NCBI GenBank assembly: GCA_016872875.1
Contig: VGYW01000493.1
Coordinates: 1 to 5,896 of the forward strand
Source: Planctomycetota bacterium
GTDB taxonomy: Bacteria; Planctomycetota; PUPC01; DSUN01
Length of the DNA stretch: 5,896 nucleotides
Reading direction: 5' to 3'
The position numbers and the translations under genes are program-made. This document shows, one piece after another, positions 1 through 4,980 of this stretch (position 1 is the stretch's first letter; each line of letters starts with the position of its first letter). The notes beneath the pieces were generated by a model. That model was not told where the DNA came from. It saw only the letters and a program-made list of their open reading frames with translations, and ran no database searches.

Positions 1-25
1 CTTCGGGGGCTCTACGCTGGCGGGG

Positions 26-87
26 CCTTTTCCCAGGGCTCCCTTCGGTCGCCCTGGGCTACGGCTCAAACGCCCCCATTCGGGGGC
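26..87. repeat. Two G/C hairpins in the gene-free left flank
   Basis: The first hairpin pairs CCCAGGGC (32-39) with GCCCTGGG (51-58) around an 11-nt loop. It looks like a degenerate relative of the CCCAGGGC-TTC-GCCCTGGG hairpin at 253-271, since both are preceded by a CCTTT-type stretch. The second pairs GCCCCC (72-77) with GGGGGC (82-87) around loop ATTC. No open frame here has convincing codon usage. They are probably parts of a dispersed repeat family whose left end lies outside the window. Confidence 0.6.
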
Positions 88-121
88 TAAACCCCAGCCC
101 CCAGAAGATGTGGGCAAAGAT

Positions 122-269
122 CAGGGCGAAGCCCTGGGAAAGGGCGACCGGTCAGGTCAGCCCTGACAGGGCGTACTATGTGGTCCCGGCGCCACATCCT
201 GCCTACGGCGGCTAGTACGCCCCTACAGGGCTGAATCTGGCCCCTCCCCTTTCCCAGGGCTTCGCCCTG
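122..269. repeat. Large composite palindrome, about 148 bp
   Basis: Outer arms 122-144 and 247-269 are perfect 23-nt reverse complements. Inner arms 158-178 and 213-233 are reverse complements at 18 of 21 positions and share exactly the same dyad axis (about 195.5), so this is one symmetrical unit. Each outer arm is itself a hairpin: CAGGGC-GAA-GCCCTG at 122-136 and CCCAGGGC-TTC-GCCCTGGG at 253-271. The first contains GCGAAGC, known as an unusually stable DNA mini-hairpin. A small extra stem, ATGTGG/CCACAT (178-183/192-197), lies near the centre. The element is not coding and lies downstream of the PQQ-like gene on that gene's strand. Confidence 0.8.
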
Positions 270-277
270 GGCTGTTA

Positions 278-299
278 TAGTACGCCCCTATCGGGGCTG
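278..299 (+). repeat. Third copy of the TAGTACGCCCC repeat
   Basis: TAGTACGCCCCTA followed by TCGGGGCTG repeats the inner-arm sequence found at 213-233, and inverted at 158-178. The GCCCC/GGGGC arms can form a short hairpin. Three copies within 145 bp show a repeat family rather than chance. Confidence 0.65.
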
Positions 300-340
300 C
301 GGAGTAGTTCACCAGAATTGGGGGCCATACTCTTCTCCCC

Positions 341-436
341 TTCTCGTGCTCGTCGTCGTCCTCGTCGTCGAATCGCTTGGCCTCTTCCCTTCAATCATTC
401 GAGGACGAGGACGGCGACGACAACGACGACGACGAT
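341..436. repeat. GTC/GAC triplet-repeat hairpin, copy A
   Basis: A pyrimidine-rich GTC-triplet left arm (341-371), a ~29-nt non-repetitive core (372-399), and a GAC-triplet right arm (400-435) form an imperfect stem of about 28 bp. The arm ends 5 nt beyond the stop codon of the minus-strand PQQ-like gene, so it would lie in the 3' end of that mRNA. No T-run follows on the gene's strand, so it is not a textbook intrinsic terminator. Positions 341-370 are identical to 3609-3638 of copy B, and 415-432 are identical to 3691-3708. Confidence 0.8.
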
Positions 437-441
437 GGCCC

Positions 442-1677
442 TCACTTCCCCCCTATCGCGATCAGGTGGGAGAAGGTGCGGAGGTAGAAGGTTCCGCGCG
501 CGACGGCGGGGGTGGCGTGGCTGCCCTCGCCCAAGGGGTTCGCGGCGAGGAGCTCGAACTTGTCGCCGGCCGAGACGACGTGGACGACGCCCTTGCGCGA
601 GATGCAGTAGAGCCGCCCCTCAATCCAGATGGGCGAGCCGTAGAACATCTCACCTGTCTTGCCCTCCCAGAGCTGCTCGCCCGTGGCCGCCCGCAGGCAG
701 CGGACCACGCCGTTGTCGGTCCAGAGGAAGAGCTTGTCGCCCTTCGCAATCGGGGTGGGAACGTAGGGGATGCCTTGCTTCTGCTCCCAGACGAGCTTCG
801 GTTCCTTGCCTTCCTTCTTGGAGCCGGGCTGGACGGCGACGAAGCGGCGCGCGACTCCGCCTACGCCGCAACTGCTGACGATGAGGCCCGAGGCGATGAC
901 GGGCGAATGCACGACCCGCAGGGGAAAGGCGTCCTTGAGCTCCCAGTTCACCTGGCCGGTCTTGGGGTCCACGCTCGTCACGCCGTGGGCGTTGCTGGTG
1001 AGGATGAGCTCTAGCGTGCCGCCCTCGGGCCGGAGCACCGTCGGGGTGCCGTAGGCGGCCTTCACGGTCGTGCGGGGGAGAGTCCAGAGGTCCCGGCCCG
1101 TCTTGCGGTCCACCGCGATGATCGAGCTGTTCCCCTCCTGGTCGTTCGGGAGAATGACCGCATCGTCGAGGACGATGGGGGAGACGCCGCTGCCGTGCTC
1201 GGAGATGAACTCGCCGAACTTGCGGCGCCAGGCCTCCTTCCCCGCGTGGTCGAGGGCCAGGAGGGTGATCTCCTCCTTCGTCGTCCAGTAGACGTAGACC
1301 TGCTCGGCGTCCACGGCGGGGGTGGAGCTTGCGTAGCTGTTGGCGGGGTTGACGACGCTCGCCGCCGACTCGTAGCGCTTCTCCCAGAGCGCCGAGCCGT
1401 CGGCGGCCTTGAGGCAGAGGATGGTCCGCTGAGCCGTCTCCCTGTCGCCGCAGGTCACGAACACCTTATCTCCCCAAAGGACGGGGGACGAGTGCCCGGC
1501 GCCGGGCAGCTTGGCCTTCCACTTGTAGTCCTGCTCGGTCCACTTCACCGGGATGCCCGTGGCCGTGCTGATGCCCGTGCCGTCGGGGCCGCGGAAGCGG
1601 GTCCATTCGCCCGGGGGCGCCTCGGCCCCAAAGGCGACGGCGAGAAGCAGAGAAACAGCAAGGGAAACACTTCTCAT
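442..1677 (-). CDS. Secreted PQQ-like beta-propeller repeat protein
   Basis: This is a 411-residue exported protein. Residues 1-18 form a Sec signal peptide (hydrophobic SLAVSLLLAVAFGA, probable cleavage after A18). The mature part opens with W25-x-x-FRGPDGTG, then KAKLPGAGHSSPVLWGDKVFV (55-74), the usual opening of planctomycete BamB/PQQ-like propellers. Blade motifs of the form D/G-x-TG-x-x-x-W recur near 91-100, 143-150, 190-198, 237-245, 284-297 and 329-337. The start at 1677 is chosen over an upstream ATG (1776) because a GAGGAA site (1687-1692) sits 9 nt before it and the signal peptide begins there. The fold is a repeat scaffold and need not bind PQQ; no catalytic residues can be assigned. 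It is divergent from the Gfo/Idh/MocA gene. Substrate and partner are unknown. Confidence 0.9.
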   Translation of the reverse strand: MRSVSLAVSLLLAVAFGAEAPPGEWTRFRGPDGTGISTATGIPVKWTEQDYKWKAKLPGAGHSSPVLWGDKVFVTCGDRETAQRTILCLKAADGSALWEKRYESAASVVNPANSYASSTPAVDAEQVYVYWTTKEEITLLALDHAGKEAWRRKFGEFISEHGSGVSPIVLDDAVILPNDQEGNSSIIAVDRKTGRDLWTLPRTTVKAAYGTPTVLRPEGGTLELILTSNAHGVTSVDPKTGQVNWELKDAFPLRVVHSPVIASGLIVSSCGVGGVARRFVAVQPGSKKEGKEPKLVWEQKQGIPYVPTPIAKGDKLFLWTDNGVVRCLRAATGEQLWEGKTGEMFYGSPIWIEGRLYCISRKGVVHVVSAGDKFELLAANPLGEGSHATPAVARGTFYLRTFSHLIAIGGK

Positions 1678-1726
1678 CGCTGCTGGTTCCTCATCAAGGG
1701 AGTTTGGTGTTTCATGGCCGTGGGAT

Positions 1727-1755
1727 AGTCTACCCGCAGGGAGCCGCCTTTTCAA
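1727..1755 (-). promoter_or_regulatory. Sigma70-like promoter of the PQQ-like gene
   Basis: Read on the minus strand, TTGAAA (1750-1755, 5 of 6 to consensus) and TAGACT (1727-1732, 4 of 6) are separated by 17 nt. Predicted transcription would begin near 1720, giving a leader of about 43 nt before the ATG at 1677. Nothing tests it directly. Confidence 0.5.
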
Positions 1756-1784
1756 CCAGCGAGGGGTGTTGCGCAAAGGAGTTG

Positions 1785-1805
1785 GTAGTGCGGGCTTCAG
1801 CCCGT
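1785..1805 (+). repeat. REP-type hairpin with GTAG foot, copy 1
   Basis: The tetranucleotide GTAG (1785-1788) is followed after TG by the perfect hairpin CGGGC-TTCA-GCCCG (1791-1804). A GTAG/GGAG tetranucleotide 5' of a palindrome is the defining layout of REP sequences mobilised by REP-associated tyrosine transposases (RAYT). No transposase gene is in the window. Confidence 0.75.
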
Positions 1806-1817
1806 TTCTCCCGGTTT

Positions 1818-1837
1818 GGAGTGCGGGCTTCAGCCCG
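1818..1837 (+). repeat. REP-type hairpin with GGAG foot, copy 2
   Basis: GGAG (1818-1821), TG, then CGGGCTTCAGCCCG (1824-1837), in the same orientation as copy 1 and 33 nt downstream. Only the foot differs (GGAG for GTAG), the same alternation known among REP families. Confidence 0.75.
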
Positions 1838-1864
1838 TTGCCAGCCGCGCCACGCGTGCAAGAG

Positions 1865-1885
1865 ACGGCCTGAAGGCCGCACTAC
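1865..1885 (-). repeat. REP-type hairpin with GTAG foot, inverted copy 3
   Basis: On the minus strand this reads GTAGTG followed by CGGCCTTCAGGCCG. Relative to copies 1 and 2 the stem carries a paired change (a G-C pair has become C-G), so pairing is kept while the sequence differs. With copy 2 it forms a head-to-head pair like the BIMEs of enterobacteria. Confidence 0.75.
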
Positions 1886-1918
1886 GAACTCCGGAGGGCT
1901 GTTTTTTCAACCTTCGAC

Positions 1919-1947
1919 TTGCATTGCGGGGCGGAATTGACTATAGA
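1919..1947 (+). promoter_or_regulatory. Sigma70-like promoter of the Gfo/Idh/MocA gene
   Basis: TTGCAT (1919-1924) and TATAGA (1942-1947) are spaced by 17 nt. Transcription would start near 1954, leaving a leader of about 47 nt with AAAGGAG (1987-1993) 7 nt before the ATG at 2001. The AT-rich -10 stands out from the GC-rich surroundings. Confidence 0.6.
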
Positions 1948-2000
1948 TTAGGTTGTCGTGCAGCGAACCTGGGCTGGTGCTCGGAGAAAGGAGACGTGAG

Positions 2001-3590
2001 ATGTCAGGGCTTTCTCGGCGCGCGTTTCTCAGGCGATCGGCCGCGTTCGCGGGCGCGTCGTTCGCCATCGGCGTGGCAGGCCGCCCGGTGCTGGGGGCCA
2101 ACGACCGCATCAACGTGGGCGTGGCCGGCATCCACGGCCGCGGCGGCGGACATATCGGCTCCTACCGCGGCATGAAGGACGCCGCGGTAACTTACCTCAT
2201 TGACGTTGACAGCACGCTGTTCAAGCCGAACCTGGGCGCGTTTGAGTCCGCCCTCGCGGCCGACCTGATGAAGCAGAAGGGGGTCAAGGAAATCCAGGTG
2301 CCGAAGGAAGTCAAGGGGGACGAGAGGAAGAAGCTGGAGGCCGACCGCGCGGCGCAACTCGCCGAGTTCAGGAAGCAGGTTGACCCCGCGCGTTTGCCGA
2401 AGTGCGTGCAGGACGTTCGGAAGGCGCTGGAGGACAAGGAGCTGAACGCCATCTCCATCGCCACGCCCAACCACTGGCACTCGCTGATGAGCATCTGGGC
2501 GGTGCAGGCGGGCAAGGACGTCTACGTCGAGAAGCCGCTGAGCCACAACGTGTGGGAGGGCCGCAAGCTGGTGGAGGCGGCACGCAAGTACAAGTGCATG
2601 GTCCAGCACGGCTCGCAGAGCCGCGGCGAGGCGGGCTGGGCCAGGGCCACGGCCCTCGCGCGCTCGGGCAAGCTCGGCAAGCTCCTCGTCTCCTACGGCT
2701 GGGCCTCCAAGCCGCGCGGACCCGTCAAGGCATCCCCCCCCGAACCGCCGCCGGCCACGCTCGACTACAATATCTGGCTCGGCCCAGCCCCGCACCGGCC
2801 GTTCTCCAAGACCTTCGTCCACTACAACTGGCATTGGTTCTGGGACTTCGGGAACGGCGAGATCGGCAACCAGGGGGTGCACCAGATGGACCTCGCCCGC
2901 TGGGCGCTGCCCGAGGACGCCCTCACCAAGCCGATCAAGGTCCTCACGATGGGCGGGCGGTTCGGGTGGGACGACCCCTGCGAGACGCCCAACGCCCACC
3001 TGACCGTGTTCGACTATGGGGACTACCAACTGGTCTACGAGGCGTGCAACCTCACGCGCGGCGCCGACGAGAAGAAGGGCATCCCCAACACCGCCATCGT
3101 CAGCAACGCCTTCGTCACCGAGAAGGGCGAGATCACCCCCGGCGGCTTCACGCCCAAGGACGGCAAGCGCGAGCCGCTCCCCGCCGTCGAGATCAACATG
3201 GGCGCCGGCGGCGGGAGCTTCGACAACTTCGTCCGCGCCATGCGCTCCCGCAAGCACGAGGACCTCGTGGCCGACGTCCTCCAGGGGCACCTCTCCTGCG
3301 TCCTGTGCCACCTGGGCAACGTCGCCTATCGCCTGGGCAAGCCCGTGCCGTTCGCCGAGAGCCGCAAGGTCTTCGCCGGCAACGACGCCGCCATGGCCGC
3401 CCTCGAGAAGATGGAATGGCGGATGAAGTACCGCGACATCAAGATAGACGACTCCCTCAATTACTGCGTCGGCCCCGTCCTCACCTTCGACCAGAAGGAG
3501 GAGAAGTTCGTGGGCGAGCGTGCGGATGAGGCCAACAAGCTCCTCACCCGCGCCTATCGCGCCCCGTTCGTCGTCCCAGAGCAAGTCTGA
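2001..3590 (+). CDS. Tat-exported Gfo/Idh/MocA family oxidoreductase
   Basis: This 529-residue protein starts with a twin-arginine signal (SRRAFLRR, residues 5-12, then a hydrophobic stretch to about 32). It is probably folded with its nicotinamide cofactor before export. The Rossmann fingerprint is INVGVAGIHGRGGGHIG (37-53), the cofactor-side lysine lies in VEKPL (176-180, K178), and the substrate-side histidine motif in GNQGVHQMDLARW (289-301; H294, D297). The family usually oxidises or epimerises sugars, inositols or glycosides with NAD(P); the substrate here cannot be read from sequence. A charged segment (about residues 90-128, rich in K/E) between the second Rossmann strand and PKCVQDVRK is longer than usual. 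The ATG at 2001 is chosen because the site AAAGGAG precedes it and the Tat motif follows at once; an ATG at 1953 would bury the signal. The gene is divergent from the PQQ-like gene. Confidence 0.93.
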   Translation: MSGLSRRAFLRRSAAFAGASFAIGVAGRPVLGANDRINVGVAGIHGRGGGHIGSYRGMKDAAVTYLIDVDSTLFKPNLGAFESALAADLMKQKGVKEIQVPKEVKGDERKKLEADRAAQLAEFRKQVDPARLPKCVQDVRKALEDKELNAISIATPNHWHSLMSIWAVQAGKDVYVEKPLSHNVWEGRKLVEAARKYKCMVQHGSQSRGEAGWARATALARSGKLGKLLVSYGWASKPRGPVKASPPEPPPATLDYNIWLGPAPHRPFSKTFVHYNWHWFWDFGNGEIGNQGVHQMDLARWALPEDALTKPIKVLTMGGRFGWDDPCETPNAHLTVFDYGDYQLVYEACNLTRGADEKKGIPNTAIVSNAFVTEKGEITPGGFTPKDGKREPLPAVEINMGAGGGSFDNFVRAMRSRKHEDLVADVLQGHLSCVLCHLGNVAYRLGKPVPFAESRKVFAGNDAAMAALEKMEWRMKYRDIKIDDSLNYCVGPVLTFDQKEEKFVGERADEANKLLTRAYRAPFVVPEQV

Positions 3591-3608
3591 GGGGGCGGTG
3601 TCTTCGTC

Positions 3609-3709
3609 TTCTCGTGCTCGTCGTCGTCCTCGTCGTCGTCGTCGAGGCCGATGGTCTTCCCCTCATCAGGGAGTTCGACGACGAGGACGACGACGACAAC
3701 GACGACGAT
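3609..3709. repeat. GTC/GAC triplet-repeat hairpin, copy B
   Basis: The left arm (3609-3644) of GTC triplets faces a right arm (3675-3708) of GAC triplets around a core of about 30 nt containing CTTCCCCTCATCAGGGAG. It begins 19 nt after the stop codon of the Gfo/Idh/MocA gene. The first 30 nt are identical to copy A, and the right arm shares 18 nt with it. The cores differ but both carry a TTCCC-TCA motif. No T-run follows the stem. Both copies have the same orientation on the plus strand although their neighbouring genes point in opposite directions. Confidence 0.8.
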
Positions 3710-3747
3710 TGCGCACCCCGGGATCAGTGGCCACGCGCGAATCGCGC

Positions 3748-3776
3748 TTGACACTTTCCGGGCAACATGGCACACT
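3748..3776 (+). promoter_or_regulatory. Promoter of the NifU-like gene
   Basis: A perfect TTGACA (3748-3753) is followed after 17 nt by the weak hexamer CACACT (3771-3776), in the context TGGCACACTG. The TetR promoter has the parallel TGGCATAATG at its -10. A -10 this far from consensus lowers certainty. Confidence 0.5.
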
Positions 3777-3836
3777 GATGATAGGGGCCGGGCCGCCGTT
3801 CGGGCACCGACAACCCGCTGAGAAAGGGAAAGTTGA

Positions 3837-4070
3837 ATGGCCGCCGCTCTCCGCCAGCAAGTCGAAGAGGTCCTCGGCATCATCCGGCCCATGCTACAGG
3901 CCGATGGGGGCGACGTGGAGCTCGTCGAGGTCGCCGATGACGGCATCGTGAAGGTCAAGCTCAAAGGCGCCTGCGGCGGCTGCCCCATGTCGCGCATCAC
4001 CCTCAAGCGGGGCATCGAGGCCAGGCTCAAGCAGAGCGTGCCCCAGGTCAAGTCCGTCGAAGCCGTATGA
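3837..4070 (+). CDS. NifU C-terminal-type Fe-S cluster scaffold/carrier
   Basis: A 77-residue stand-alone NifU-like domain, full length for this family. Residues 17-29 (RPMLQADGGDVEL) are the family signature, and CGGC (46-49), followed by PMS, gives the two cysteines that hold a [4Fe-4S] cluster between subunits of a dimer. The known role is cytoplasmic assembly or delivery of Fe-S clusters to target enzymes. A purine-rich AAGGGA (3824-3829) sits 7 nt before the ATG. It has its own promoter and no suf, isc or nif partners in view, so it looks monocistronic. The gene stops right at the edge of a long inverted repeat. Confidence 0.95.
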   Translation: MAAALRQQVEEVLGIIRPMLQADGGDVELVEVADDGIVKVKLKGACGGCPMSRITLKRGIEARLKQSVPQVKSVEAV

Positions 4071-4151
4071 CGACGCGTGACTCGTGACGCGTGACCAGAA
4101 GAAGAAAGACGTCTTCTCTCTTCTCACGCGTCACGGGTCACGCATCACTCG
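4071..4151. repeat. Inverted repeat with heptad arms after the NifU-like gene
   Basis: The dyad axis is at 4110/4111 (AAGAC|GTCTT). The left arm holds 7-nt units GACGCGT, GACTCGT, GACGCGT (4072-4092); the right arm holds TCACGCG, TCACGGG, TCACGCA, TCACTCG (4124-4151); AGAAGAAG/CTCTTCT stretches lie between. The arms pair with few mismatches and a 2-nt bulge, giving a stem of nearly 40 bp that begins directly after the stop codon (4068-4070). It could end or protect the NifU-like transcript, but no T-run follows. Confidence 0.75.
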
Positions 4152-4176
4152 GAACTCGTCGCCTACCCGGCGACGC

Positions 4177-4217
4177 CGGCTGAAGCCCGTGCGGGCCTTC
4201 CCGTGCGGGCTTCTGCC
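4177..4217. repeat. REP-type hairpin fragments
   Basis: CGGCTGAAGCCCG (4177-4189) is an inverted copy, short one G, of the CGGGCTTCAGCCCG hairpin at 1791-1804. GTGCGGGCTTCTGCC (4203-4217) is a direct copy with a damaged right arm. CCCGTGCGGGC occurs twice here (about 4186-4196 and 4200-4210). These look like decayed relatives of the REP set upstream of the Gfo/Idh/MocA gene. The rest of 4151-4292 holds no gene I can support. Confidence 0.5.
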
Positions 4218-4292
4218 TGTACGCGCCCCGCCTCGCCCCCCAACTCCTCCCCCAGAGCTGCCTGGACATATGGGTGTCAGGTACCCAACCGT

Positions 4293-4341
4293 GCAAAGTC
4301 CAATACTCAATACTCAACACTCAATCTTCAATGACCAAGTG
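4293..4341 (+). repeat. Phased heptad array (NCAANNN) x7
   Basis: Seven consecutive 7-nt units in strict phase: GCAAAGT, CCAATAC, TCAATAC, TCAACAC, TCAATCT, TCAATGA, CCAAGTG. The CAA core is constant and the last three bases drift. It runs directly into the gene remnant. Its closing unit TCAATGACCAA recurs, inverted, at the inner edge of the array at 4795-4850. Confidence 0.75.
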
Positions 4342-4650
4342 ACAGGTACATCGGCGTCTACGGCTGCACCTGCAACGGCGACAACACGTTCGAGAGCTGC
4401 CCGCGCCTCCTGAAGGAGAACACCCTTCCGTACCCCAACCTGCGCAAGGAGGGGGCCAAGATGGCCGAGTTCGACGGCCCCAACGTCCTCCGCAACAACC
4501 TGTTCTGCGATGCCTCGCAGCCCTTCATCACCTGGCCGGGCGAGGCGCCGCCGCAGACGGTGGACGGAGCAGGCCAGGTGGTCGTTGTGGGCCACCGGGG
4601 CGTATGCCTGGGTGCAGAAGCAGCGCCCGATGTCGGCGTTCACGTCGTAG
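4335..4650 (+). pseudogene. Truncated, probably frameshifted gene remnant
   Basis: From 4347 the frame reads YIGVYGCTCNGDNTFESC, then FDGPNVLRNNLFCDASQPF (about 4470-4526) and WPGEAPPQTVDG, with the strong G/C third-position bias of a real gene in this genome. There is no start codon or ribosome site, because upstream the frame runs into the heptad array (in-frame stop at 4332-4334). Near 4566 the third-position bias moves to the +1 frame, which continues EQARWSLWATGAYAWVQKQR and ends at TAG 4648-4650, one base before the next repeat element. The parent protein is not recognised. VLRNNLF with repeated short hydrophobic/Asn stretches could suggest a beta-helix, but this is weak. The minus strand of 4570-4650 also reads plausibly, so an inversion there is an alternative to a frameshift. 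Confidence 0.5.
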
Positions 4651-4879
4651 CCCGCATTTCTCACCAGCGGCTGGTGAGAAATGCGGGAACCACCAAACCA
4701 CAAGCACCAAGCGCCAAACAAGCCCCAAACTCCAATCCTCAATGGTCCAAGCGGAGACTACGTGGTGTTGCCCGCGACCCTGGGGGCTTGCTTTGGTCAT
4801 TGAGCATTCCGGGCTTGGAGATTGTTTGGTGCTTGGCGTTTGGCTCTTGGGATTTCCCGCATTTCGTGAGAAATGCGGG
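4651..4879. mobile_element. MITE/BIME-like element with hairpin ends and heptad arrays
   Basis: The left end is a perfect 18-bp inverted repeat (4651-4668/4670-4687, 1-nt centre) built on CCCGCATTTCTCACC. The right end is CCCGCATTTC-GTGA-GAAATGCGGG (4856-4879), with the same core. Inside are heptads CCAAACC, ACAAGCA, CCAAGCG, CCAAACA (4693-4720), then CCAAACT, CCAATCC, TCAATGG (4725-4745). On the other side they appear in complement: TGTTTGG, TGCTTGG, CGTTTGG, CTCTTGG (4823-4850). The two halves are imperfect reverse complements (TCAATGGTCCAAGC against GCTTTGGTCATTGA) around a unique centre (about 4753-4786). GTAG precedes the left hairpin. No coding capacity is credible, so any mobility would depend on an enzyme encoded elsewhere. 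Confidence 0.6.
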
Positions 4880-4900
4880 GTAGGCGGTGTCGCCCGCCCG

Positions 4901-4923
4901 AGGATTTTCCCGCGCATTTTCCC
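4901..4923 (+). repeat. Partial copy of the GATTT-CCCGCATTT motif
   Basis: AGGATTTTCCCGCGCATTTT repeats, with a 2-nt GC insertion, the sequence GGGATTTCCCGCATTTC at 4849-4865. It abuts the -35 box of the TetR promoter. Confidence 0.5.
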
Positions 4924-4951
4924 TTGACAGGCAGACAGGCCGTGGCATAAT
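4924..4951 (+). promoter_or_regulatory. Promoter of the tetR-like/hemerythrin-like operon
   Basis: Perfect TTGACA (4924-4929), 16-nt spacer, then CATAAT (4946-4951, 5 of 6). Transcription would start about 4957-4959, inside the palindromic operator, so a bound repressor would block polymerase. Confidence 0.75.
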
Positions 4952-4969
4952 GTGAATAGTGATTCACAT
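4950..4969. promoter_or_regulatory. Palindromic operator, probably for the adjacent TetR protein
   Basis: ATGTGAAT-AGTG-ATTCACAT is a perfect 8+8-bp palindrome with a 4-nt spacer. It overlaps the end of the -10 box and the expected start site, and ends 11 nt before the regulator's ATG. Size and position fit a TetR-family dimer site for autorepression. AGGAG (4970-4974), directly after it, is the ribosome site. Confidence 0.75.
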
Positions 4970-4980
4970 AGGAGATTGCG

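Noticed and set aside
341..436. Triplet hairpins as intrinsic terminators
   Set aside because: The stem is far longer than usual and no T-run follows on either gene's sense strand, so they are listed as repeats; a termination role is left as a hypothesis.
318..1014. Plus-strand open frames over the triplet hairpin and the 3' part of the PQQ-like gene
   Set aside because: They are Arg-rich or low-complexity products of the GTC repeats and the antisense of the propeller gene, with no motif or ribosome site.
2004..3584. Long open frame on the minus strand opposite the Gfo/Idh/MocA gene
   Set aside because: It is a shadow of high-GC codons: composition is low-complexity A/V/L/G/R, it has no ribosome site, and the plus strand carries clear family motifs.
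4453..4650. Plus-strand frame from ATG 4461 as a complete small gene
   Set aside because: The coding-like sequence continues upstream of that ATG with no ribosome site before it, so the ATG is internal to a remnant.
4293..4850. Heptad arrays as a CRISPR array
   Set aside because: The units are 7 nt and degenerate, with no 25-40-nt repeats or spacers of constant length and no cas genes.
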